Shown: piece after piece, positions 1 through 7,965 of the stretch
Layout: every line of letters starts with the position of its first letter
How positions within the stretch are numbered: position 1 is the stretch's first letter
Assembly: GCA_965218775.1 (NCBI GenBank)
Contig: CBDCLS010000006.1
Location: 1,922,001-1,986,000 of the forward strand
DNA: 64,000 bases
Direction: 5' to 3'
From: CAUZIZ01 sp965218775
GTDB lineage: Bacteria > Acidobacteriota > UBA6911 > RPQK01 > JAJDTT01
Notes under the pieces: generated by a model
Seen by the model: the letters and a program-made list of their open reading frames with translations, nothing else
Told to the model about the DNA's origin: nothing
The model's database searches: none
Translations under genes and position numbers: made by a program

Positions 1-2
1 CG

Positions 3-2174
3 CGCATAGAGCTCCCAGGGGGAACTCGACCGTCTTCGATTACTCTGGCACCCGATGCCAGTTTTTTCACCCTACTGACGGTGGGGTCCGAATTGCTGAA
101 ACCGGGTGAGGAACCAGACGCCCTTCGAATCATTGATACGGCCTCATTCTCTATCTCCAACACCCTGGTGCCCTCAACCCTGGATCTGCCAATCCCGATC
201 CCGCACGACTTCTCGGCGGCCAATACAGTCGCTATCTCGCACGATGGGAGGTTCGCCGTCGTGGCCGATCGAGAGAGCGGCCAGTTGTCGCAGATTCCGG
301 GGCTTACAATAGACCACGCCCTTCTCCTCGATCTGCACCAAGGAGCAACCCTTCAGATTTTTGGCATATCGGGAATTCCCAGTTGGGCCGCCTTGACTCC
401 CGACGGCAAGTGGGTTGCCGTTATCAGCGCCCTGGAGGTGGATTTGGTGCCGATCCCGGTTCCTGAGCCAGATGGCACCGTCGATGTGGATTCGCTCGAG
501 GCGGTCCGTCTCGGGCCCAATTTTTCGGAGTTTCGGCCCAGCACGCGACCTACCTTTTCACCAGATGGAAACTTTCTCTTTGTGGGGGCCCCAATCGATG
601 ACTTTCTTCTGAAGTTGGACCTCAGGACCTTTGAGTTTCATCGACCGGTGCTGGTGGGTCAGAAGCTGCACGGCGCGGCTGAGGATTTCAGACCCGCCTT
701 CTCGGCTGCTCCCCTCGAGGTAGCTACGACCCCAGATGGGGAAGTGATGACGGTTCTCAACTTCAATTCGAGCACCATTGACCTGATTGGCCCCAGCTAT
801 ACCTCCTTTGTGCCTCGCATGGTGAGCAATGCGACCTGGTTTACCGGAATCGCGGTAGCCAATCTGTCCGACCTTGAGGCGGGGCTCGATACCAGACATT
901 TCAACAATGGCGGCATCCGACTGCAGGATCTGAACGATACCGAGGATGTGATCGAATTCGGCCCCAGTCCCAAGAGGACTCCACTGGTTCCGGGGGAACA
1001 GTTCGCCACCACCGCAAGGCTGCTGACCGAGGCGCAGCCCGAGGACTCGACCTTCGAGGGCTGGATCCACCTGGATGTCGACCAGAAGGATGTCGTGGGT
1101 TTCTTCATGACGGGTGACCGTCTCCAGAACAGGCTCGATGGAGGTCTGCTCGTCTCCGAAACCGCACAGCTGACGGTGCTTCCAGAGATTCGAATCGACG
1201 GAGAATTCCAGACTGAAATCATCGCCCTGAACCCCAACCTCAATGGGAGTGATGTTGCTTTGACCCTCTACAACCATGCTGGCGAGATACTAGAGCAGAC
1301 CGTAAGGCAGGGTTTTGGAGGCGTCGTGATCAACGCCAAGTTGAAGGGGGCTAACGGATTCTTTAGTGACGAGGCCTTCGAGGGTTTCGAAGGTGGGTAC
1401 GTCGTGGTGGAGAGTGGCGAAGGTCTTGTGGCGTTTGAACGCTACTTCGACGGGGAACGGCTGGCCTCCCTGAACGGAATCGCAGTGAAGGCTCCCCACG
1501 TCGTTCCAGCAGACAGGCTTTATTTTCCCCAAGCAGTGGCCTTCGGAGGGACCTCGACCGCCGTAACCCTCATCTACTTCGGAACCGAAACCACCACGGT
1601 CGAGTTGGTTTTCAAAGATGACCAGGGAGCCGACGTGGCCACGGCGGAACCTATCGTTCTAGAGCCCAACCAGGGATTGCGTAGAGATCTGACCGATCTC
1701 TTCCCCGGCCTGGTGGACCCGGGAGCCTCCATCAGCGGCTGGCTGCAAATTGAGAGCAGCGAAGCTGGTATTGTTGGAAGCGCCGAACTGCAGGTGTTTT
1801 CCGGACTCGCCATCAGTGCGATTCCAGCAGAATCCTCGCCCAAGAAAGCCTATGCGATGGCTCACCTGGCCAATGGCGAGGGCTTCTCTACTGGGATGGC
1901 AGTGCTTTACCCGGGAGCGGAGGGCACCGCGGAGGTGGAAATCAGCATCTATACTTCTGCGGGCGATCAGGTGGGCCAGAAAGAGCTCAGCTTGGGGCCC
2001 GGACATCGAGAAGTGAAGCTGTTGAATGAGCTGATCCCCGGCTTGCCAGCGCTAGCCACTGGTTACGCCAAGATAGTTTCCGATCAGCCCATCTTCGTGC
2101 TTGAGCTCATTTTCGCCGATGCACTCAACCTGATGTCGGCAGTCCCGGCCCAACCACTGAGCTCCGGGATTTAA
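3..2174 (+). CDS. Secreted beta-propeller-like protein with repeated C-terminal modules (5' partial)
   Basis: The reading frame is open to the left edge of the window, so the true start lies upstream; the GTG at 81 is only the first in-window candidate. The N-terminal third has propeller-type strand signatures: PDASFFTLLTVGSE, SHDGRFAVVADRES, TPDGKWVAVIS and SPDGNFLFVGAP, each a 'xPDGxxxxV' turn as in YVTN/NHL-like blades. From about residue 240 of the GTG-started form, the rest is made of roughly four modules of about 110 residues with the pattern 'FTGIAVAN/TEIIALNP/STAVTLIYFG/STGMAVLYPG', followed by strands such as VTLYNHAGE and VEISIYTSAGDQ. These look like immunoglobulin-like or cell-surface repeats. 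No catalytic motif was seen. The role is unknown, probably extracellular or surface. The TAA stop directly abuts repeat copy A. Coding status is certain; function is not. Confidence 0.8.
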   Translation, partial: RIELPGGTRPSSITLAPDASFFTLLTVGSELLKPGEEPDALRIIDTASFSISNTLVPSTLDLPIPIPHDFSAANTVAISHDGRFAVVADRESGQLSQIPGLTIDHALLLDLHQGATLQIFGISGIPSWAALTPDGKWVAVISALEVDLVPIPVPEPDGTVDVDSLEAVRLGPNFSEFRPSTRPTFSPDGNFLFVGAPIDDFLLKLDLRTFEFHRPVLVGQKLHGAAEDFRPAFSAAPLEVATTPDGEVMTVLNFNSSTIDLIGPSYTSFVPRMVSNATWFTGIAVANLSDLEAGLDTRHFNNGGIRLQDLNDTEDVIEFGPSPKRTPLVPGEQFATTARLLTEAQPEDSTFEGWIHLDVDQKDVVGFFMTGDRLQNRLDGGLLVSETAQLTVLPEIRIDGEFQTEIIALNPNLNGSDVALTLYNHAGEILEQTVRQGFGGVVINAKLKGANGFFSDEAFEGFEGGYVVVESGEGLVAFERYFDGERLASLNGIAVKAPHVVPADRLYFPQAVAFGGTSTAVTLIYFGTETTTVELVFKDDQGADVATAEPIVLEPNQGLRRDLTDLFPGLVDPGASISGWLQIESSEAGIVGSAELQVFSGLAISAIPAESSPKKAYAMAHLANGEGFSTGMAVLYPGAEGTAEVEISIYTSAGDQVGQKELSLGPGHREVKLLNELIPGLPALATGYAKIVSDQPIFVLELIFADALNLMSAVPAQPLSSGI

Positions 2175-2175
2175 G

Positions 2176-2363
2176 CCCGGATTTTTCAGTGCGCCAGTCG
2201 TAGCGAGGCGGCGCAAGCGCCGTCCTGGCAAGGCTCGCGACCGAGGTCTCCGCAGTCGTACTCGTGCAGTACGTCGAGGAGGCAGACCGAGCATGACACA
2301 GCCAGGACGGGCGGCGTACGAATGATTGCGGCGCCGTAGTAGACTGGCGATGAGAAATGCGGG
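2176..2363. mobile_element. Foldback MITE-like element, family 1, copy A (about 188 bp)
   Basis: Same element as 11563-11737, in opposite orientation and more diverged. Its right end GGCGATGAGAAATGCGGG (2346-2363) is shared with the other copies. The left end (2176-2195) is a degenerate inverted copy. The interior can fold back on itself, with a GCAGTCGTACTCGTGCAGTAC core near 2253. Flanks are TAAG on the left, overlapping the stop codon of the previous gene, and TTAG on the right. It has no coding capacity. Confidence 0.75.
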
Positions 2364-2503
2364 TTAGGTCCCATTCCAGAAAATACGATGATGCTGGTGT
2401 CGGGCTCGGCGATCTCGGGAGCTCGAAGCGATGCCCCGGCGTCCCACGGCCGGGTTAGTTGGCAAGGCTGGGAGGTGTAGGATAATATGAAGAGTTGAAG
2501 AAG
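2364..2503. other. Intergenic leader of the TPR gene
   Basis: This is the rest of the gap after repeat copy A. It holds a good Shine-Dalgarno sequence, GGAGGTG, at 2471-2477, followed by a three-codon reading frame ATG-AAG-AGT-TGA at 2486-2497. That frame ends just upstream of the two in-frame start candidates of the TPR gene (TTG 2495, ATG 2504). No promoter with both boxes was recognised. Confidence 0.4.
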
Positions 2504-4435
2504 ATGCCGAAGAAGATTTGTATGAGAATTTTAGCCGCCGTCCTTCCAGCGTTCCTGATTCAGGTCAGCCTCGCACAAGTCCAAAGCAGCGACCTGGGAA
2601 AATCCTACTACCACTTCAGCCTGGCAAAGCTCCATGTGCTGAAAAAGGAATACTCGGACGCTATCGGCGAGTTTGAAAAAGCCATCGCTCTGAATGGTGA
2701 GAGTACCGAGCTTCGAATTGAGTTCGCTGGCAGCCTGGTGAGGGCTGGCGAGATCTCGCGAGCCGTCCAGGAGGGGCAGAAGGCGGTTGAGCTGGATCCT
2801 CAAAGCACTGACGCCCACTTCTTTCTAGGACAGATGTACTCTGGCTATCAGAGTGGAGGTCAGGGCAGCCTCGCCCGAAAGGCGGTCACGGAGTTCGAAC
2901 GGGTTGTCGAATTGGAGCCGGACCACCATGAAGCCCTCTACTATCTGGGCCGGCTGTATCTGGGACAGGAAGACCATTCTAAAGCTGCACAGGCCTTCGA
3001 GCGCTTGACCGATTTACGTCCGGGGCTGGTGGACGGTCATTTTCATCACGCCACTGCTCTGGTGGAGCTGGGTGAGGTTGATGAAGCCATCCAGGTATTG
3101 GAGAGGTCTTTGAAGATCCGGACAGACCAAGCCGACAGTTTGAACATGTTGGCGCGTCTCTACGAGCAGAAGGAGCGCTTCGACGAGGCAGTCGAGACCT
3201 ACCGACGGGAGTTAAGCAGCGAACCGAACCCGAAATCGCAACTTCAACTCGGTACTCTGCTCATGAGACTGCGTCGTTACTCAGAGGCAGTCAGCCTTCT
3301 ACGGGAGGGGGCAGCACGCTACCCTCAAAACGTAGAGGTGCGGGTCGAGCTAGGCAAGGCGTTGAAAGAACAGAGGAAGTTCAGCGAAGCCGCTGAAGTC
3401 CTCCGGGAGGTGTTGAAGGACAGTCCCGACCAGATGGAGGCGAAGTTTGAGTTGGCGCGAACGCTGGTAGGCTTGGGTCAGCGTCAAAAGGCCGTAAAGC
3501 GGTTCGAAGATCTGATCGCGCTGGTCGAATCGACTGGATCTGCCCGTTTTGCAGACCTGTTCAGGACTCATCTGGGTCTCCTCTACCAGGACCTGCGCCA
3601 GTTCGACAAGGCTGTCGAGCTTTTTCGCCAAGTCGATGAAGCGAACGCGGACGACCCGGATTCCAGGCGGCGTCTTATCTATGCGATCAAGGATGCAGGG
3701 CACATCGATGAGGCCAACCGTCTGAGCAAGGATCTCATGGCCCGGTATCCCGACAACGCGTTCGTTGTCATGACTCGAGCACAGATTCTGTCGTTCGCCG
3801 GTCGAGTAGAAGATGGCGTGGAGTTGTTGAGAGAGAATCTGAATCCGGAGCGCGACTTCGAATTGCTTTACCTGACGGTGAGCCAGCTCTACATGGATCA
3901 CAAGAAATATAGCGACGCCGAAAAAGTGGTCAAAGAGGGACTGGCACAGAAGCGCGAAAGCGAGGCGATCCACTTCCAGCTTGCAGCAATCTACGAGCGA
4001 CAAGGAAAGTTTCAGGATGCCGAAGCGGAGTTCAAGGAGATCCTCCAGGCCAACCCGGAGCACGCCGGTGTGCTGAACTATCTAGGCTACATGTTCGCCG
4101 ACCGAGGTATTCGCCTTCAGGAGGCACGCGATTACATAACGAGGGCGCTCCAAGTGGATCCCTATAACGGAGCCTACCTGGACAGTCTGGGTTGGGTCTA
4201 TTTCAAGCTCAATCAGCTTGATCTGGCAGAGACCAACCTCAAGAAAGCGGCAGAGCTTACAGATGATCCGACGATTTACGATCATCTGGGCGACCTCTAT
4301 ATCGAGTTGGGCCAGTACCAAAAGGCTCGCCAGTACTACGAGCAGGCGGTATCTCTCGCATCTGATGAAGAGCACGCAAGGGTCGTCGAGAAACTCGCCC
4401 AGCTGAAGGAGCGTCTGTCTCCCCAGACCCCCTGA
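2504..4435 (+). CDS. Exported TPR-repeat protein
   Basis: A hydrophobic signal segment (MRILAAVLPAFLIQVSLAQ) is followed by about 17 consecutive 34-residue tetratricopeptide units filling almost the whole 643-residue protein. Units show the usual A-x-x-x-x-L-G-x-x-Y and 'AxxxFEKAIxLxP' positions, for example near SYYHFSLAKLH, EALYYLGRLYLG, NYLGYMFADRG and IYDHLGDLYIELG. TPR arrays are protein-interaction scaffolds, and an exported one probably works in the periplasm or at the outer membrane. In gammaproteobacteria a comparable TPR gene sits in the lolB-ispE-prs neighbourhood, so the location is conserved, although no lolB is seen here. Start choice: ATG 2504 is preferred over TTG 2495; ATG 2522 is also possible because the signal peptide begins there. 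ispE follows after 42 bp, probably in the same transcript. Confidence 0.88.
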   Translation: MPKKICMRILAAVLPAFLIQVSLAQVQSSDLGKSYYHFSLAKLHVLKKEYSDAIGEFEKAIALNGESTELRIEFAGSLVRAGEISRAVQEGQKAVELDPQSTDAHFFLGQMYSGYQSGGQGSLARKAVTEFERVVELEPDHHEALYYLGRLYLGQEDHSKAAQAFERLTDLRPGLVDGHFHHATALVELGEVDEAIQVLERSLKIRTDQADSLNMLARLYEQKERFDEAVETYRRELSSEPNPKSQLQLGTLLMRLRRYSEAVSLLREGAARYPQNVEVRVELGKALKEQRKFSEAAEVLREVLKDSPDQMEAKFELARTLVGLGQRQKAVKRFEDLIALVESTGSARFADLFRTHLGLLYQDLRQFDKAVELFRQVDEANADDPDSRRRLIYAIKDAGHIDEANRLSKDLMARYPDNAFVVMTRAQILSFAGRVEDGVELLRENLNPERDFELLYLTVSQLYMDHKKYSDAEKVVKEGLAQKRESEAIHFQLAAIYERQGKFQDAEAEFKEILQANPEHAGVLNYLGYMFADRGIRLQEARDYITRALQVDPYNGAYLDSLGWVYFKLNQLDLAETNLKKAAELTDDPTIYDHLGDLYIELGQYQKARQYYEQAVSLASDEEHARVVEKLAQLKERLSPQTP

Positions 4436-4477
4436 CTTGTACTGACCGCTCCATCCGGGCAGACAACGAATTCTTTT

Positions 4478-5401
4478 TTGCGACAACTAACGCTGCCTTG
4501 CTTTGCCAAGGTCAACTGGATCCTGAAAATCCTTGGCCGTCGGAAGGACGGGTTCCACCAGCTGCGCACCCTTTATCAGACGGTGGAGCTGCGAGACGAG
4601 ATCGCTCTGACAGCGACTCGCAATGCGACCATCTCTTTGGAGGTTCAGGGTCAACCAGTCCCTGCCGACCCCTCTAATCTGGTTTACCGGGCTGCCGAGC
4701 TTTTGCGAGAATCCACGGGACGATCGGGCGTGGGGGTTCGTCTTCTTCTACGGAAGAGGATTCCGGTCGGGGCAGGACTGGGGGGAGGCTCCAGTAACGC
4801 GGCGGTCACTTTGCTGGGGCTGAATCAGCTCTGGAACTGCGGCCTCTCAGATAGGGAGCTCTCCCTCCTGGCAGAGAAGCTTGGCTCCGATGTGCCTTTC
4901 TTTCTAGTGGGAGGCATGGCTCTAGGAGAAGGAAGGGGAGAGATTGTCTCACCCCTGCCGGATCCCCCTGCGACGGAAGATCTCATCCTGCTCTTTCCGA
5001 GGCGTTCAATCTCTACTCGAGACGCCTATCAGATCAAGGATTGGGGGCTCTGGAAGGGCGAGGAGGTATTGACAAAGGACCCCGCCGAGACTACAATCCA
5101 ACGCTTTTGTGCCTTAGGTACAGAAAGGATTCAGGACTTTCTCGAAAACGATTTTGAGACGGCCCTGTTTAAGCGATATTCGTTTCTAAGAAAAGCGGCA
5201 GAAGCGCTACGCCGTGTGGGCTGCGAGCGGGTGATGCTTTGCGGCAGCGGGTCGACCGTGATGGGACTGGGACAGCCCCCGAACTGGGTCGAGTCGAGCA
5301 AGGGTTCGCTGAGTAAGTGCGGCGAGGTCTTTCCTTGCAAAACGATCTCTCGCAGGAGATACCAGGCGATCTTGCATAAGGCAGGTTTGCACGAGTCCTA
5401 A
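4478..5401 (+). CDS. ispE: 4-diphosphocytidyl-2-C-methyl-D-erythritol kinase
   Basis: GHMP-family kinase that phosphorylates the 2-OH of CDP-methylerythritol in the MEP isoprenoid pathway, in the cytosol. The N-terminal substrate motif is FAKVNWILKILGRRKDGFHQ, beginning at residue 9. The glycine-rich ATP loop is PVGAGLGGGSSNAA (about residues 95-108), with the catalytic Asp in LGSDVPFF. The third GHMP motif is CGSGSTVMGL near residue 255. The length of 307 residues is typical. It starts at a TTG immediately before the conserved N-terminus. ispD and ispF lie elsewhere in the window (21.8-22.9 kb), so the MEP genes are split into two groups. prs follows after 84 bp. Confidence 0.95.
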   Translation: MRQLTLPCFAKVNWILKILGRRKDGFHQLRTLYQTVELRDEIALTATRNATISLEVQGQPVPADPSNLVYRAAELLRESTGRSGVGVRLLLRKRIPVGAGLGGGSSNAAVTLLGLNQLWNCGLSDRELSLLAEKLGSDVPFFLVGGMALGEGRGEIVSPLPDPPATEDLILLFPRRSISTRDAYQIKDWGLWKGEEVLTKDPAETTIQRFCALGTERIQDFLENDFETALFKRYSFLRKAAEALRRVGCERVMLCGSGSTVMGLGQPPNWVESSKGSLSKCGEVFPCKTISRRRYQAILHKAGLHES

Positions 5402-5485
5402 CCCTCGACTCTGTCCTCGGCTGCATCAGCCGGTGGCAGTGTGGATCTTTCAAGACTGTGATGAGCGGGGTCGAGCCTTTGATCC

Positions 5486-6424
5486 ATGTCAGATTATAGA
5501 ATTTTCTCAGGCAGCGCCAATCCAGCGTTGTGTCACCAGATCTGCCAATATCTAGGGGTAACCTTGGGTGAAGTCAAGCTTGCCCGTTTCAGCGACGGCG
5601 AGGTCAACTTCCAGATATTGGAAAATGTTCGTGGCAAGGACGTTTTCCTGGTCCAGCCGACCTGTCCTCCCGTCAGCGAAAATCTGATGGAACTGCTTAT
5701 CATGGTGGATGCCTTCAAGCGATCTTCCGCCCAGAGAATTACCACCGTGCTTCCGTACTACGGTTACGGGCGCCAGGACCGTAAGGACAAGCCCCGTGTC
5801 CCGATCTCGGCCAAGCTGGTTGGGGATCTGCTGTCGGCGGCTGGGGCGCACCGTTTGCTAACCTTGGATCTGCATGTGGGACAGATTCAAGGGTTCTTCG
5901 ACATCCCCGTCGACCATTTGTTCGCGACCCCGGTAATACTCGAGCATCTCAAGGAGTTGAAACTCGGGAACCTGACGGTGGTCTCACCGGACGCCGGAGG
6001 TGTTGAACGGGCACGCTTCTATGCCAAGCGCCTGGGCGCAAACCTGGCGATTATCGACAAACGGCGGATCGATGACAACGAAGCCGAAGTCATGAATATC
6101 GTCGGGGACGTCGACAACAAGGACGTGATTATCGTAGACGATATGATTGACACCGCGGGTTCCATGGTGCGCGCCACCGAAGCGCTGAGGCGTCAAGGGG
6201 CACTCAGGCTGTTCGCGGCAGCCACCCACGCCGTCCTGTCGGGCCCGGCAATCGAAAGGCTGCTGGCGTCGGAGTTTGAAGCGGTGATTGTGACCAACAG
6301 CGTTTTCTTGTCGGAGCAAAAGCAGGTTTCCAAGCTCAAGGTGCTGAGCGTGGCGGCCCTGTTGGGAGAGGCGATTCAGTCGATTCACGAAGAGAGCTCA
6401 GTGAGCAGACTTTTTGTGAGCTAA
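5486..6424 (+). CDS. prs: Ribose-phosphate pyrophosphokinase
   Basis: Makes PRPP from ribose 5-phosphate and ATP, feeding purine, pyrimidine, histidine and tryptophan synthesis. The class I enzyme signatures are present: FSDGEVNFQI, the ATP-binding loop YYGYGRQDRKD, the metal site DLHVGQIQGFF, the SPDAGGVERARFYAKRL segment and the PRPP-binding loop DVIIVDDMIDTAGS near residue 213. The length of 312 residues is standard. It starts at ATG 5486. The ispE-prs-rplY-pth order is the common bacterial arrangement. A MITE-like element now lies between prs and rplY. Confidence 0.97.
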   Translation: MSDYRIFSGSANPALCHQICQYLGVTLGEVKLARFSDGEVNFQILENVRGKDVFLVQPTCPPVSENLMELLIMVDAFKRSSAQRITTVLPYYGYGRQDRKDKPRVPISAKLVGDLLSAAGAHRLLTLDLHVGQIQGFFDIPVDHLFATPVILEHLKELKLGNLTVVSPDAGGVERARFYAKRLGANLAIIDKRRIDDNEAEVMNIVGDVDNKDVIIVDDMIDTAGSMVRATEALRRQGALRLFAAATHAVLSGPAIERLLASEFEAVIVTNSVFLSEQKQVSKLKVLSVAALLGEAIQSIHEESSVSRLFVS

Positions 6425-6467
6425 GTACACTGGAAAACACTGGAACGTAAATACTGAAGTGTACTAA

Positions 6468-6648
6468 GGGTCTGCGCAAGAATAACTTGGTAGAATTGGC
6501 GCTCAGATTTGCACCAGATTTGGCCGCGAACGATTGAGCGAAACCGCAGGCGTAGCCGGGTCTACGTTGAGGATTTCGCGATTGAGGAGCGGCCGAAGAT
6601 GGTGTGAAGATGAGATGCCAAAATGCCAAGTTATTTTTGCGCAGACCC
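6468..6648. mobile_element. MITE-like element, family 2 (181 bp, TAA target duplication)
   Basis: The ends are 23-bp inverted repeats with one mismatch: left 6468-6490 begins GGGTCTGCGCAAGAATAACT, right 6626-6648 ends TTGCGCAGACCC. They are flanked by direct TAA repeats at 6465-6467 and 6649-6651. The interior has a second inverted repeat (GCGAAA...GTAG against CTACG...TTTCGC near 6538-6578). There is no coding capacity. It separates prs from rplY. Family 2 shares no sequence with family 1. Confidence 0.8.
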
Positions 6649-6687
6649 TAAACACCTCGCCGTTGAGGCGAGGGGAGGTTCGAGAAA

Positions 6688-7353
6688 ATGGCAGAACTGA
6701 CGGTTGATGCCGAGATTCGACAGGAATTCGGGAAGAACGCGAATCGGCGCGCGCGAGCCAGTGGTCGAGTTCCGGGTATTGTGTACGGCCGCGGTCTCGA
6801 TTCGGTTGCAGTATCGGTTGACCCCAAGGACCTGGAGAGGATCCTGCACTCAGAAGCGGGGCACAACACGATTTTCAAGTTGATCTTCGAAGGGGACGCC
6901 AAGAACGTTCTGATTCGTGACTATCAGGTAGACCCGGTCAAGGAGGAGTTCCTCCATGCCGACTTCCAGACGGTCATCATGGATCAGTTGATGACGTTCC
7001 AGGTGCCCGTGGAGGCGGTTGGGACGGCAGAGGGTGTGAAACTCTACGACGGAGTGCTGGATACGGTGCTTCGGGAAATTGAGTTGGAATGTCTTCCGAC
7101 CGATCTACCTGACCATATCAGGGTGGACGTCGATCATCTTGGGGTGGGAGACTCCTTGCGGGTCGGTGATGTTGAAGTGGACGAATCTAAGATCCAGGTG
7201 CTCTCCGATCCTGAACAGGTCGTCTTTAACGTAATTCCGCCTGTGGTAGAGGAAGAACCGGAGGTGGAGGAAGAAGCGGTTGAGGAAGAGGTAGAGCCCG
7301 AAGTTATCAGTAAGGGGAAGGCGGAGGAGGAGGAGGAGGCCGACGAGGAGTAG
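6688..7353 (+). CDS. rplY: Large ribosomal subunit protein bL25 (CTC/TL5 type)
   Basis: 5S-rRNA-binding ribosomal protein of the long CTC/TL5 class. The L25 domain covers residues 1-92 (NANRRARASGRVPGIVYG, HNTIFKLIFEG, VLIRDYQVDPVK). The beta-barrel C-terminal TL5 domain covers about 95-187 (FQVPVEAVGTAEGVK, LECLPTDLPDHIRVDV). The last 35 residues are almost only Glu, Val and Asp, an acidic tail that is probably disordered. A clear Shine-Dalgarno GGGGAGG precedes ATG 6688. pth begins 6 bp after the stop, so the two are likely cotranscribed. The family 2 element just upstream may supply or disturb the promoter. Confidence 0.96.
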   Translation: MAELTVDAEIRQEFGKNANRRARASGRVPGIVYGRGLDSVAVSVDPKDLERILHSEAGHNTIFKLIFEGDAKNVLIRDYQVDPVKEEFLHADFQTVIMDQLMTFQVPVEAVGTAEGVKLYDGVLDTVLREIELECLPTDLPDHIRVDVDHLGVGDSLRVGDVEVDESKIQVLSDPEQVVFNVIPPVVEEEPEVEEEAVEEEVEPEVISKGKAEEEEEADEE

Positions 7354-7359
7354 CCTCTG

Positions 7360-7956
7360 TTGTATCTACTTGCGGGACTCGGTAATCCCGGACTCCGGTA
7401 CTCGAATACCCGACACAATCTGGGCTTCATGCTGGTTGACCGACTTGCCAGCGAGTCGGAGAAGAGGTTCAAACATCTTCTCCCGACCTGTCAAGTGTGC
7501 CCGGTGAGGCGCTTGGATCGGCAATTGATTCTGGCCAAGCCGATGACCTACATGAACCGCAGTGGGTTGGCAGTGAGGGAGCTTCTCTCGCACTTTTCGG
7601 TGGATCCAAGCCAGCTGATCGTCGCCTACGACGATGCCGCTCTACCACTCGAGGACATCCGGCTTCGGCTCAAGGGCAGTTCCGGTGGACAGAAGGGAAT
7701 GCAGTCGATAATCGATGCGGTGGGAACCACCGAGATTGCTCGTTTACGAATGGGGATCGACGCCGGTCACTCCCCTTCAGATTTGACGGACTATGTCTTG
7801 TCAGAGTTTGGCCGGAAAGAAATGCCGATCGTGGAGGAGGTCCTCGATCAGGCAGTTGCGGCGATTGATACGATTTTGACCGATGGGTTTACTCGCGCCA
7901 TGGCCCTTCATAACAGGCGCGCCGAGCCTATCGACGAGTCTGAAGGGAAAGGGTAG
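7360..7956 (+). CDS. pth: Peptidyl-tRNA hydrolase
   Basis: Cleaves peptidyl-tRNA released from stalled ribosomes. Recognised by LLAGLGNPGLRYSNTRHNLG, with catalytic Asn and His, then KPMTYMNRSG and the AYDDAALPLEDIRLR segment with the catalytic Asp. The length of 198 residues is normal. The start is TTG 7360, six bases after rplY. Oddity: the usual GGHNG loop, whose His and Asn contact the tRNA and peptide in the E. coli enzyme, reads GGQKG here. Overall similarity makes the assignment safe, but that loop is unusual. hppA begins 3 bp after the stop codon if its GTG start is used. Confidence 0.93.
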   Translation: MYLLAGLGNPGLRYSNTRHNLGFMLVDRLASESEKRFKHLLPTCQVCPVRRLDRQLILAKPMTYMNRSGLAVRELLSHFSVDPSQLIVAYDDAALPLEDIRLRLKGSSGGQKGMQSIIDAVGTTEIARLRMGIDAGHSPSDLTDYVLSEFGRKEMPIVEEVLDQAVAAIDTILTDGFTRAMALHNRRAEPIDESEGKG

Positions 7957-7965
7957 GGAGTGTTG

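Noticed and set aside
2486..2497. ATG-AAG-AGT-TGA minigene before the TPR gene as a regulatory leader peptide
   Set aside because: It has a good Shine-Dalgarno but only three codons and no attenuator-like structure; it could be chance.
5402..5485. tRNA gene between ispE and prs, as found in some bacteria
   Set aside because: The 84-bp gap has no acceptor stem, T-loop or anticodon arm pattern.
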